Shown: one piece after another, positions 1 to 5,996 of the stretch
Position numbering within the stretch: position 1 is the stretch's first letter
Layout of the letters: every line of letters begins with the position of its first letter
Origin: Hydrogenimonas sp.
GTDB taxonomy: Bacteria; Campylobacterota; Campylobacteria; Campylobacterales; Hydrogenimonadaceae
Direction of reading: 5' to 3'
NCBI GenBank assembly: GCA_015494675.1
Contig: WGAW01000201.1
Location: 1 to 5,996, forward strand
DNA: 5,996 bases
Translations under genes and position numbers: made by a program
Notes under the pieces: generated by a model
Databases searched by the model: none
Seen by the model: only the letters and a program-made list of their open reading frames with translations
What the model was told of the DNA's origin: nothing

Positions 1-400
1 CCTTACCCGCCATCGAAGATGAGATCTCTTTGCCTTCGCCGACGGCGACGACTCGAAGGCCCGTTATGAAAAACTCTCTGCTCAGAATCAGAAATATGGC
101 CCAGACATCGGCACGTTGCAGAACGATCAGACCCAAAAAGGCCGCGAGTGTCAACATCTTGTCCGCCAGCGGGTCTATTATCTTTCCCAAAGCGGTGATC
201 TGATTGAACATGCGCGCGATATAGCCGTCGAAAAAGTCGGTTACACTTGCGAGTACGAATACAAGCGCCGCGAAGTAGTCGAGCCAGCTTTCGTGAATAC
301 CCTGCAAAAGAGAAGAGTCGCGACCTGCAAGGAGCCACAGCAGAAGCGGCGCCATAGCAAGACGCGAAAAAGCGAGGATATTGGGGAGGTTCATGCTCAT
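1..400 (-). CDS. pgsA: CDP-diacylglycerol--glycerol-3-phosphate 3-phosphatidyltransferase, N-terminal part (runs off left edge)
   Basis: Integral inner-membrane enzyme that makes phosphatidylglycerol phosphate from CDP-diacylglycerol and glycerol 3-phosphate, the committed step to phosphatidylglycerol and cardiolipin. The 133 codons present contain the full CDP-alcohol phosphotransferase signature: D55-x2-D58-G59-x2-A62-R63-x8-G72-x3-D76-x3-D80. The four aspartates are the metal and catalytic residues of the family. Hydrophobic stretches flank the signature (about residues 8-25, 42-53, 85-95 and 99-112), as expected for a multi-span enzyme. The family is usually about 180-200 residues, so roughly the last third lies beyond base 1. 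The ATG at 400 overlaps the stop of the upstream reductase gene as ATGA, like two other junctions of this operon. A second ATG at 394 gives the N-terminus MNLPNIL, typical of PgsA, and is nearly as likely. No clear ribosome binding site precedes either, so translation is probably coupled. The family call is firm; choosing PgsA over other CDP-alcohol transferases rests on the N-terminus and context. Confidence 0.93.
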   Translation of the reverse strand, partial: MSMNLPNILAFSRLAMAPLLLWLLAGRDSSLLQGIHESWLDYFAALVFVLASVTDFFDGYIARMFNQITALGKIIDPLADKMLTLAAFLGLIVLQRADVWAIFLILSREFFITGLRVVAVGEGKEISSSMAGK

Positions 401-1182
401 TGAAAAGAGGTGCCCCCGTCTATGACGATCGTCTGCCCCGTCAGCCATGAGCACTCGTCGGTACACAGAAACCAGCACATACCGGCCAGATCTTCCGGAA
501 GACCCATGCGGTTGAGCGGAGAGCGCTCTATAACTTCGGCTTTTACCTCTTCGTAGTTTGGAAACGCTTTGAGCGCGTCGGTATCTATCGGTCCGCCGCT
601 TACCGCGTTTACCCGTATTCCCTTTTCACCCAGCTCTGCGGCGGCGTACTTCACCATCGTCTCCACTGCAGCCTTGTTCGTGCCGTGCCCAGCGTAATTG
701 GGCGTATAGACGATGTTTCCGGTGGAACTCAGCGAGATTATGCTTCCGCCGCCCACTCTCTCCATGCGTTTCGCGGCCTCCTGCGCACCGATCACGAATG
801 CGGTTACGGTCGCGGTGTATATATTGTTTAGCCCCTTGGGCTTCAGACGCATGAAGGGGCCGAAACCTCCTACAACCGCACGTCCCGATATGATCGCGTT
901 CGATATGAAGTAGTCTACACGCACGAAATCTTCGTCGATCAGTTTGAAAAGGTCCCTGTAGCTCTCCGGCTCAAGGATATTCAATTTGTAAGGCACCGCC
1001 TTTACGCCGTAGCGCTCCTTTACATCGTCAGCAATCTTCCTCGCCTCCTCTTCATTCGAATTGTAGGTGAAGGCGATATCCGCACCGGCTTCTGCGAAAC
1101 GATACAGAATCGCCTTTCCGATCCCCCTTGTCGCTCCGCTGATAACGAGAGTTTTGCCCTTCATGCTTTCACAACGGTTCAT
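397..1182 (-). CDS. fabL: FabL-like enoyl-[acyl-carrier-protein] reductase, short-chain dehydrogenase/reductase family
   Basis: A 261-residue Rossmann-fold reductase, probably cytosolic, acting in the last reduction step of fatty-acid elongation. Seen in the sequence: the nucleotide-binding motif SGATRGIG (15-22), an N95-A96 pair after beta-4, serines at 150, 152 and 153, and Y163 with K170. Y163 and K170 are spaced Y-x6-K, as in the enoyl reductases FabI and FabL, instead of the Y-x3-K of FabG-type ketoreductases. His166 sits where the classical tyrosine would be. The C-terminal half has VNAVSGGPIDTDALKAFPN (191-209) and GQTIVIDGG (249-257), which closely follow Bacillus subtilis FabL as I remember it. 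No acidic residue is obvious at the end of beta-2 (around T39-N41), so NADPH preference is plausible. The start at 1182 is supported by AAGGAGA 8 bases upstream; Met7 (ATG at 1164) matches the usual family start but has only a weak site. The equivalent Helicobacter gene has been annotated as a steroid or alcohol dehydrogenase, so the substrate is inferred, not proven. Confidence 0.85.
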   Translation of the reverse strand: MNRCESMKGKTLVISGATRGIGKAILYRFAEAGADIAFTYNSNEEEARKIADDVKERYGVKAVPYKLNILEPESYRDLFKLIDEDFVRVDYFISNAIISGRAVVGGFGPFMRLKPKGLNNIYTATVTAFVIGAQEAAKRMERVGGGSIISLSSTGNIVYTPNYAGHGTNKAAVETMVKYAAAELGEKGIRVNAVSGGPIDTDALKAFPNYEEVKAEVIERSPLNRMGLPEDLAGMCWFLCTDECSWLTGQTIVIDGGTSFQ

Positions 1183-1190
1183 ATATATTT

Positions 1191-1197
1191 TCTCCTT
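1191..1197 (-). promoter_or_regulatory. Ribosome binding site of the FabL-like reductase gene
   Basis: The minus strand reads AAGGAGA here, with 8 bases before the ATG at 1182. This is the strongest Shine-Dalgarno sequence in the minus-strand operon. It sits in the only true intergenic gap, where translation cannot be coupled by stop/start overlap. It decides for the start at 1182 over the internal ATG at 1164. Confidence 0.75.
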
Positions 1198-1212
1198 GAA
1201 TCAAAAATTTTT

Positions 1213-1230
1213 AGAAGCTTTTACGCTTCC
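1213..1230 (-). other. Small hairpin across the dapA stop codon
   Basis: On the minus strand GAAGC (1229-1225) pairs with GCTTC (1218-1214) around a six-base loop that holds the first bases of the TAA stop; a G:U pair at 1230/1213 can extend the stem. AAAAATTTTT follows. The stem is short and the T run does not directly follow it, so an efficient terminator is unlikely. It could weaken read-through, stabilise an upstream mRNA end, or be chance. Confidence 0.25.
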
Positions 1231-2114
1231 GGTATCTCATATCTTTTTACGACGCTTTCTATCTGTCGCATATGCTCTTCGGAGGGCGGAGTGAGCGGCA
1301 GACGATACTCCAGCGTCTCCAAAAGTCCGGCAGCGTACATCGCCGCCTTTATCGGAATGGGGTTGCTCTCTATGAAGAGAACCTTGTTTATATCGTACAA
1401 TCTGTCGCTGATCGCTTTAGAGGATGCAAAGTCGCCCTCCTGCGCAGAATGGATCAGGTCGGTTATCAGGTTCGGCAGGATGTTCGATGTAACGGAGATG
1501 CAACCGTTACCTCCTGTCGCCATGATCGGGTAGTTTATCGCATCGTCTCCGCTGATCACCGCGAGGGCGGGGCGCTTGGCTTTTAGTAGCAGCGTCCGCT
1601 CTATCGAGCCGGTAGCCTCTTTTATACCGTATATGTTCTCCACCTCGTCAAAAAGCCTGAATACCGTCTCCGGGGCGATATCCTGCGCCGTTCTGCCCGG
1701 GACATTATAGAGCATGACCGGTATCTCTACAGACTCCGCTATGGCTTTATAGTGCCGGTAGATGCCCTCCTGCGTAGGTTTGTTGTAGTAGGGGCAGACT
1801 GTCAAGATTGCGTCCGCACCGGCAGTCTGTGCAAACTGCGCCAGATCTATCGCCTCCATTGTGGAGTTACTACCCGCTCCGGCCACCACCTTTACATTGG
1901 TACCTTTGCAGACGTTGACCGCGGTCTCTATGCACTCTTTGTGCTCGGCATGTGTCAAGGTTGCGCTCTCGCCGGTAGTCCCAACCGGCACGACGGCGTC
2001 TATGCCGTTGGCTATCTGCCTCTGTATAAGCTTGGCATACTGTACATGGTCCACTCTGCCGTTTTTAAAGGGAGTTACGAGAGCCGTCATGGCTCCGATG
2101 ATTGGATTGCTCAT
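1221..2114 (-). CDS. dapA: 4-hydroxy-tetrahydrodipicolinate synthase
   Basis: Cytosolic TIM-barrel aldolase that condenses pyruvate with L-aspartate 4-semialdehyde, the first step specific to diaminopimelate and lysine synthesis; it therefore feeds peptidoglycan as well as protein. The 297-residue length is normal for the family. Diagnostic residues are visible: the G45-T46-T47-G48-E49 loop, PYYNKP (107-112) with Y109, Y135 in LYNVPGRT, R140 for binding the semialdehyde carboxylate, and Schiff-base lysine K164 in GIKEATG. These correspond to E. coli T44/T45, Y107, Y133, R138 and K161. The ATG at 2114 overlaps the stop of the upstream M16 gene as ATGA, and AAGGTGA lies just before it inside the end of that gene, so both coupling and a fair ribosome binding site support this start. 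The gene ends 38 bases before the FabL-like gene. I see nothing unusual in the protein. Confidence 0.97.
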   Translation of the reverse strand: MSNPIIGAMTALVTPFKNGRVDHVQYAKLIQRQIANGIDAVVPVGTTGESATLTHAEHKECIETAVNVCKGTNVKVVAGAGSNSTMEAIDLAQFAQTAGADAILTVCPYYNKPTQEGIYRHYKAIAESVEIPVMLYNVPGRTAQDIAPETVFRLFDEVENIYGIKEATGSIERTLLLKAKRPALAVISGDDAINYPIMATGGNGCISVTSNILPNLITDLIHSAQEGDFASSKAISDRLYDINKVLFIESNPIPIKAAMYAAGLLETLEYRLPLTPPSEEHMRQIESVVKRYEIPEA

Positions 2115-3436
2115 TTTTCACCTTTTCTCAAAATTACTGTAACCGATTTCTCTCTCTCAAGATAGCGTCCGGCCACTTCCCGTATCTTTTCGGTATCGAG
2201 CTTGTCGATACTCTCTTCATATTTTAGAAGCGGCTTCAGATCTCCTCTGGCAAGATAGCTGCCGAATAGGTCCGCTACACTGCTCGAACTCTCCATGCTG
2301 TAGACGAAATCCGCCTTTGTGTTGACCTTTACCTTCTTCAGCTCATCTTCGGTGACGCCCTCCTTTTTGATGCGCTCTATCTGCTCCCAGATCACCTTTT
2401 CGGTATCTTCGGCGCTCACACCCGGGTTGCATACCGCCAGAAAGAGAAATATTCCGGGATCTTTCTGTTCGAGGTTGTAGGCGTAGAGCTGGTTGACCAT
2501 CTTCTTTTTGTCCACAAGCTCCTCTATAAGGCGGCTGCTTCTGCCGTGACTGAGAAGCTCGCCAAGCGCCGAGAGGGCAGGCTGGTCTTCATGCTGGAAG
2601 TTGGGAATCGGGAAAGAGATCGCAACTATCTCGACTTCGCTCTCTTTATACAGCACGACCCGTTTCGGTCCGTCCGGGTCAGGCTCCACCTGATGGACTT
2701 TCGGTATCTCACAGCAGTTTTCGATCTTTCCGAAATGCCTCTTTACAGCTTCGAATACCGTATCAGGCTCTATATCGCCGGCTACCACGATTATCGCATT
2801 CTTCGGCTGGTAGTAGGTTTTGTGAAAATCTCTTATATCCTCTATCGTCCAGTTCATAATATCGTTCATGAAGCCTATAGGCGTCCAGTGGTAGGGGTGG
2901 TAGATATAGGCGTTGTTGAAGAGCCTGAAGTAGAGATACCCGACCGGGTTGTTGTCCGTGCGCCACCTCCTCTCTTCGGCTACCACCTTTCTCTCGGGCT
3001 GGAACTCTTCATCTTTTAGCGAGAGATTCTTCATCATCTCCGCGAAGAGCGAAAGAGAGCGGTCGAGGTTTCTAGAGGCGCTCTTGATGAAGTAGTGCGT
3101 ATAGTCGAAACCGGTGGAGGCGTTGTCCACTCCGCCGAAACGCTTTACAATCTTGTCGAACTCTCCCGCTTTGAGGTTTTTTGTAGATTTGAAGTTCATA
3201 TGTTCGAGCATATGCGCTATGCCGGTTTTACCCATGACTTCATTGCGGCTTCCTACGCGGTAGAAGATGTCGGTCGTGATGACACCGCTATCGTTGTGAA
3301 GCGGAATAACCACCACCTGAAGGCCGTTGTTCAGGGTTTTGCTATAGTGTTTCGGCAGTGTACTTGCCATTAGAGCTCCTGGTATTAGAGTAAATATGGA
3401 AAAATATAGTGCTATAAGTTTTATGATTCGTCTCAT
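2111..3436 (-). CDS. Secreted M16 family zinc peptidase (PqqL/'PqqE'-like), periplasmic
   Basis: A 441-residue metallopeptidase of the pitrilysin/mitochondrial processing peptidase superfamily, M16B-sized. Numbering from the ATG at 3436, the inverted zinc motif is H75-M-L-E78-H79, and the distal zinc-ligand glutamate is E154 or E155 in VVAEERRW. Further family marks are HPYHWTPIG (180-188), YYQPKNA (208-214), VVAGD (217-221) and GRSSRL (298-303) in the second, non-catalytic half. Residues 1-25 form a signal peptide: two arginines, a hydrophobic core, and a probable cleavage after LMA before STLPKHY, so the enzyme is exported. The ATG at 3436 overlaps the pyrD stop as ATGA. A start at 3463 would add nine charged and polar residues before the signal peptide and bury the start deep inside pyrD, so I reject it. 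Orthologues in this operon position carry the name pqqE in Helicobacter, but nothing here points to PQQ synthesis; the substrate is unknown. M16B enzymes normally work as dimers, and no partner gene lies next to it. Confidence 0.92.
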   Translation of the reverse strand: MRRIIKLIALYFSIFTLIPGALMASTLPKHYSKTLNNGLQVVVIPLHNDSGVITTDIFYRVGSRNEVMGKTGIAHMLEHMNFKSTKNLKAGEFDKIVKRFGGVDNASTGFDYTHYFIKSASRNLDRSLSLFAEMMKNLSLKDEEFQPERKVVAEERRWRTDNNPVGYLYFRLFNNAYIYHPYHWTPIGFMNDIMNWTIEDIRDFHKTYYQPKNAIIVVAGDIEPDTVFEAVKRHFGKIENCCEIPKVHQVEPDPDGPKRVVLYKESEVEIVAISFPIPNFQHEDQPALSALGELLSHGRSSRLIEELVDKKKMVNQLYAYNLEQKDPGIFLFLAVCNPGVSAEDTEKVIWEQIERIKKEGVTEDELKKVKVNTKADFVYSMESSSSVADLFGSYLARGDLKPLLKYEESIDKLDTEKIREVAGRYLEREKSVTVILRKGEK

Positions 3437-4488
3437 CTGCGATCCGCCCCGATCGCTTCGCATATGTTTGCGTAACCGTCTTTTTCGAGCAGCTTCAAGA
3501 GTGTACGGTTTATCTTTCCCGCAACTTCGGGGCCTTGGAAAATCAGACCGGTTAACAGCTGCACCAGATTGGCTCCCGCTCGAATCCTGCGGTAGGCTTC
3601 GTAGCCGCTGTCGATACCGCCTACGCTAATCAGTACTGTTTTACCGTAGAGTTCGGCGGCAATCGCATCGAAAAGCTCGAAACTCTTCTCTCTTATTGCT
3701 CGGCCGCTAATTCCGCCGACCTCTTCGGGTTCAGCCACAAGCGTGTAGTCGATGCTGGTGTTGGTGGCGATTATGCCGTCCGCTCCCGCCTCTACGGCAC
3801 CCGCACATAGGGCGACCGCCTCCTCTTTATTCATATCGGGCGCTATCTTGAGAAGAACAGGTCTGTCGGTAAGCGACTTCGCCATATCGAAAATCGAAGA
3901 GATGAACGAATCGTTCTGAAGATTGCGCAGTCCGGGAGTATTCGGCGAGGATATGTTTATTACGAGATAGTCGCACAGGTTTCTAAAGACTCTTATGCCG
4001 TGCTCGTAATCTCTTAACGCCTCTCTTTCGGGAGTTGTCTTGTTCTTGCCTATATTCACGCCTATAGGTGTGACGTAAGGAAAGCGCTTTTTGAGTCTTC
4101 TCTCCATATAGAGGCTCCCTCTGTTATTGAAACCCATCGCGTTTTGCAAAGACTCCTCCGATACATGCCTCCAGAGCCTGGGAGTAGGGTTTCCGGGCTG
4201 CGGCCGGGGTGTAACGGTGCCCACTTCGGTAAAACCGAACCCCATCGCGGTCATCGAGCGTATCAGCTCGCCGTCTTTGTCGAATCCGGCGGCGAGCCCC
4301 ACCGGGTTGAAGAAGGTGCGCCCGAAAAGCTGCTGGTGAAGCCTTTCGTCATCGACAAAGTTCTTCCTGACCCACGGGTTGAAAAGCTGCGGAACGGCTT
4401 CGCCGACTTTGAGCAGGCCTGTCACCAAATGGTGGGCATACTCCGGATCGAGCTTGAAAAAGAGAGGTTTGATTTTTTCATAGTCCAT
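3433..4488 (-). CDS. pyrD: Dihydroorotate dehydrogenase (quinone), class 2
   Basis: FMN flavoprotein on the inner membrane that oxidises dihydroorotate to orotate and passes the electrons to quinone, the fourth step of pyrimidine synthesis. The 351-residue protein has the class 2 N-terminal extension (about 1-40) that forms the quinone and membrane-contact helices. It then has LAAGFDKDG (65-73), EVGTVTPRPQPGNPTPR (88-104), NAMGFNN (116-122), GVNIGKNK (143-150) and INISSPNTPGLR (177-188), where S181 is the expected catalytic base (serine marks class 2; class 1 uses cysteine). VGGI near the C-terminus is the phosphate-binding loop. The ATG at 4488 aligns with the E. coli PyrD start (MDYEKIKPLFFKLDPEYAHH against the E. 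coli LDPERAH region). The open frame extends to a TTG at 4530, but that codon lies upstream of the predicted -10 box, so it should not be transcribed. First gene of the minus-strand operon; its stop overlaps the M16 start. Confidence 0.96.
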   Translation of the reverse strand: MDYEKIKPLFFKLDPEYAHHLVTGLLKVGEAVPQLFNPWVRKNFVDDERLHQQLFGRTFFNPVGLAAGFDKDGELIRSMTAMGFGFTEVGTVTPRPQPGNPTPRLWRHVSEESLQNAMGFNNRGSLYMERRLKKRFPYVTPIGVNIGKNKTTPEREALRDYEHGIRVFRNLCDYLVINISSPNTPGLRNLQNDSFISSIFDMAKSLTDRPVLLKIAPDMNKEEAVALCAGAVEAGADGIIATNTSIDYTLVAEPEEVGGISGRAIREKSFELFDAIAAELYGKTVLISVGGIDSGYEAYRRIRAGANLVQLLTGLIFQGPEVAGKINRTLLKLLEKDGYANICEAIGADRR

Positions 4489-4519
4489 CTGATATATCCA
4501 ACGTCTTAAAATTGGATCG

Positions 4520-4533
4520 ATTATACTCAAAAA
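4520..4533 (-). promoter_or_regulatory. Predicted sigma-70 promoter for the pyrD operon (-10 box)
   Basis: The minus strand reads TTTTTGAGTATAAT, a perfect TATAAT -10 hexamer (4525-4520) behind a T run. No -35 hexamer resembling TTGACA lies 16-18 bases upstream, which is usual for Campylobacterota promoters. Transcription should begin near 4513, giving a leader of about 25 bases to the ATG at 4488. No other clear promoter is visible in the operon, so this one may drive all five genes. Confidence 0.6.
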
Positions 4534-4582
4534 GGGGTAAGGAGAGGTTTAACCGAATGACAACTCTACAGCAAAATAGATG

Positions 4583-4596
4583 ATATTAAATAATAT
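4583..4596. repeat. AT-rich 6-2-6 inverted repeat, possible operator
   Basis: ATATTA and TAATAT form a perfect palindrome around a central AA. It lies about 51 bases upstream of the predicted nrdJ transcription start and about 77 upstream of that of pyrD, a position that would suit a regulator binding site. In such AT-rich DNA a palindrome of this size can easily arise by chance. Confidence 0.25.
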
Positions 4597-4621
4597 TTAT
4601 ACCATTTTCTCCATAAAACGG

Positions 4622-4634
4622 TTTTTGATACAAT
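4622..4634 (+). promoter_or_regulatory. Predicted promoter for nrdJ (extended -10)
   Basis: TTTTTGATACAAT reads as a T run followed by TG-N and a TACAAT hexamer (4629-4634), an extended -10 with one mismatch to TATAAT. No convincing -35 box is present. Transcription would start near 4641, leaving about 35 bases of leader. It closely resembles the opposing pyrD promoter, differing by one missing base and one substitution. Confidence 0.5.
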
Positions 4635-4662
4635 CATGTTATAGAGTTTTGCGATTCCACCA

Positions 4663-4668
4663 AAGGGG
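4663..4668 (+). promoter_or_regulatory. Ribosome binding site of nrdJ
   Basis: AAGGGG lies seven bases before the ATG at 4676. It fixes the nrdJ start there; the next in-frame ATG, at codon 18, has no comparable site. Confidence 0.65.
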
Positions 4669-4675
4669 CCGAATT

Positions 4676-5996
4676 ATGAAAGTAACGGAGCGTTTCGAAT
4701 TGAAGAAGAGTTTCAAAGATGCTCTTATGGCCGAAGAACCGCGTTTCGGATTCAACGGCTTCGGGGAGGTCATATACTACCGTACCTACAGCCGAAGGAA
4801 ACCGGACGGCTCCCAGGAGAGGTGGGCCGACACCGTGATACGTGTCGTAGAGGGGATCATGTCGATAAGAAAAAACCACTATAGAGAGCAGGGGCTGGAG
4901 TGGAGCGAGGAAGAGTGGCAAAACTTCGCACAGCGCATGGCTTCGAGCTGTTTCGCAATGCACTGGCTCCCGCCGGGGCGGGGCCTGTGGATAATGGGGA
5001 CGGAGTATATATACGAAAGAGGAAGCGCGGCACTCTACAACTGCGGCGCCGTCGATACCTCCGACCTTGTAAATTCGGCCGACTGGGCTATGGATATGCT
5101 GATGAGCGGCGTAGGTGTCGGGTTCAACACCGCCTGGAGGGGAACCGCGACGATTCCAGACAAGAGCAGCCCGCATCTGTATGTGGTCGAAGACAGCAAA
5201 GAGGGGTGGGTAAAATCGGTAAGACTTCTTCTAAAGAGCTACTGCGACGACGGTCCGTTTTACCGTTTCGACTACTCCAAAATCAGGCCGGCCGGCTCGC
5301 CTATACACGGCTTCGGCGGCACCGCTTCGGGACCGCAGCCCCTGAAGGAGCTGCATATTCGTCTCGAAAAGATCATGGACAGCTTCTGCAGAGGCGAGAT
5401 CGACAGAACGAGGTGCATAGCCGATCTTTTCAACTCTATCGGCGTCTGCGTGGTTGCCGGAAATGTCAGGCGCAGTGCCGAGATAGCGATCGGTTCGGTA
5501 CACGACGAGACCTTTTTGCACCTGAAAGACTACAGCCTCTTTCCTGACCGCAAAGATATCGGCTGGATGTCGAACAACTCGGTGGTGCTGAAAAACCGTG
5601 ACGATTTCGATAGACTCCCCGAAATATCGGAGCTGATCAGGCAAAACGGTGAGCCTGGGATACTCAATCTGGTAAATGTTCAAAAATATGGCCGTTTCGG
5701 CAAAGAGATAGGAGACAGAGCGTGGCTCACCAATCCCTGCGGCGAGATAGCGCTCGAGAGTTACGAGCTCTGCAATCTGGCAGAGATATTTCCGACACGA
5801 TGTGAAAGCGAAAAAGAGTTCAAAGATGCGGTGGAGTTTGCAACGTTCTATGCCGCCACGGTCTCGCTGCTGCCTACGCACAGAAGCGAGACGAACGCCA
5901 TAGTGGCTCGTAACCGCCGCACGGGAGTAAGCATATCGGGAATTACCGACTGGATGGAGAAGATAGGGATAACCAAAATGACGAGGGTGCTAAGGG
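4676..5996 (+). CDS. nrdJ: Adenosylcobalamin-dependent ribonucleoside-triphosphate reductase, class II (runs off right edge)
   Basis: Cytosolic enzyme that reduces ribonucleoside triphosphates to deoxyribonucleoside triphosphates. It uses adenosylcobalamin to generate a cysteine thiyl radical, so it works with or without oxygen. The 440 codons present, open to the edge, match the monomeric Lactobacillus leichmannii type. Visible motifs are YNCGAV with C123, GVGVGF (145-150), GFGGTASGP (212-220), AGNVRRSAE (261-269), SNNSV, NGEPGI, TNPCGEI with radical cysteine C355 and E357, and LCNLAEIFP with C366. C355, E357 and C366 have the same spacing as C408, E410 and C419 of the Lactobacillus enzyme, and C123 corresponds to its C119, the other half of the redox pair. 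The C-terminal cysteines that exchange with thioredoxin would lie beyond the window; the family is about 700-740 residues. The stretch between C123 and C355 is about 57 residues shorter than in L. leichmannii. Divergent from pyrD with its own promoter. Base composition resembles the neighbours, giving no sign of recent transfer. Confidence 0.95.
   Translation, partial: MKVTERFELKKSFKDALMAEEPRFGFNGFGEVIYYRTYSRRKPDGSQERWADTVIRVVEGIMSIRKNHYREQGLEWSEEEWQNFAQRMASSCFAMHWLPPGRGLWIMGTEYIYERGSAALYNCGAVDTSDLVNSADWAMDMLMSGVGVGFNTAWRGTATIPDKSSPHLYVVEDSKEGWVKSVRLLLKSYCDDGPFYRFDYSKIRPAGSPIHGFGGTASGPQPLKELHIRLEKIMDSFCRGEIDRTRCIADLFNSIGVCVVAGNVRRSAEIAIGSVHDETFLHLKDYSLFPDRKDIGWMSNNSVVLKNRDDFDRLPEISELIRQNGEPGILNLVNVQKYGRFGKEIGDRAWLTNPCGEIALESYELCNLAEIFPTRCESEKEFKDAVEFATFYAATVSLLPTHRSETNAIVARNRRTGVSISGITDWMEKIGITKMTRVLR

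Larger units (their letters stand above)
4489..4675. other. Divergent control region between pyrD and nrdJ
   Basis: This 187-base non-coding gap separates the start codons of the two divergent genes and is clearly richer in A and T than the genes around it, especially 4570-4634. It holds one predicted promoter facing each way, a 6-2-6 AT palindrome (4583-4596) and a short GGTTTAACC palindrome (4546-4554) near where the pyrD -35 region would be. No B12 riboswitch would fit: the predicted nrdJ leader is only about 35 bases. I see no NrdR box (two spaced ACA...TGT type repeats), no small ORF with a ribosome binding site, and no RNA gene. Confidence 0.7.

Noticed and set aside
3..338. 111-codon minus-strand frame at the left edge
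   Set aside because: It is arginine-rich and shifted relative to pgsA, which has an intact catalytic motif across the same bases.
1183..1212. Possible promoter upstream of the reductase (minus strand TTTTTGATTCAAG)
   Set aside because: It shares the TTTTTGA lead of the other two promoters, but TTCAAG is a poor -10 box and transcription would start at or beyond the ribosome binding site.
2546..3019. 157-codon plus-strand frame, and a 137-codon one at 1752-2165
   Set aside because: They are antisense to well-supported M16 and dapA coding regions, without ribosome binding sites or recognisable domains.
4489..4675. Cobalamin riboswitch or NrdR boxes controlling nrdJ
   Set aside because: The gap is too short for a B12 riboswitch between promoter and start, no B12-box-like sequence is seen, and no pair of NrdR-type palindromes is recognisable.
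4634..5176. 180-codon minus-strand open frame, and a second of 216 codons at 5231-5881
   Set aside because: Both lie opposite nrdJ, whose plus-strand frame carries all the expected catalytic motifs. Neither translation resembles a known protein, and open antisense frames are common at this base composition.
4900..5547. 215-codon plus-strand frame inside nrdJ
   Set aside because: It is an off-frame reading of nrdJ, very rich in arginine, with no ribosome binding site; the real frame runs through it without a stop.
1..5996. A novel defence, mobile or otherwise undescribed multi-gene system
   Set aside because: Every long coding frame belongs to a known metabolic or protease family, and I see no transposase, integrase, tRNA boundary, repeat array or composition shift.

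Overview
The window looks like ordinary chromosomal DNA from a member of the Campylobacterota (formerly Epsilonproteobacteria) with roughly balanced base composition. The main reason is gene order. The minus-strand series pyrD, M16 peptidase, dapA, short-chain reductase, pgsA matches the order I remember from Helicobacter pylori (pyrD, 'pqqE', dapA, short-chain dehydrogenase, pgsA) and, for the first four, Campylobacter jejuni. Both predicted promoters also have the style known from that phylum: a T-rich stretch just before the -10 box and no recognisable -35 box. Frequent ATA and AGA/AGG codons fit but prove little. A free-living, moderate-GC genus such as Hydrogenimonas or Sulfurovum is a guess.

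Layout. Positions 1-4488 carry five tightly packed minus-strand genes, transcribed from right to left: pyrD (class 2 dihydroorotate dehydrogenase, 4488-3433), a secreted M16-type zinc peptidase (3436-2111), dapA (2114-1221), a FabL-like enoyl-ACP reductase/SDR (1182-397) and the first 133 codons of pgsA (400 to the window edge). Three of the four junctions are 4-base ATGA stop/start overlaps. The only gap is 38 bases between dapA and the reductase, and it contains a strong ribosome binding site and a small hairpin. Positions 4489-4675 are a 187-base divergent control region with a good -10 box facing each way and a small AT palindrome. From 4676 to the right edge runs a plus-strand gene for a class II, adenosylcobalamin-dependent ribonucleoside-triphosphate reductase (nrdJ), cut off after 440 codons.

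How the genes fit together. The minus-strand operon mixes pyrimidine synthesis (pyrD), lysine/diaminopimelate synthesis for peptidoglycan (dapA), fatty-acid elongation (FabL-like) and phosphatidylglycerol synthesis (pgsA), plus a periplasmic protease of unknown substrate. It can be read as a growth and envelope housekeeping operon. nrdJ supplies deoxynucleotides by a route that needs vitamin B12 but no oxygen, and it shares its control region with another nucleotide-biosynthesis gene, pyrD.

I found no RNA gene, insertion sequence, CRISPR array, phage gene or defence-like cassette. No stretch longer than 300 bases lacks a gene. The points most worth a second look are the Y-x6-K reductase, the compact class II ribonucleotide reductase, the translational coupling, and the start-site choices for pyrD and the M16 gene.
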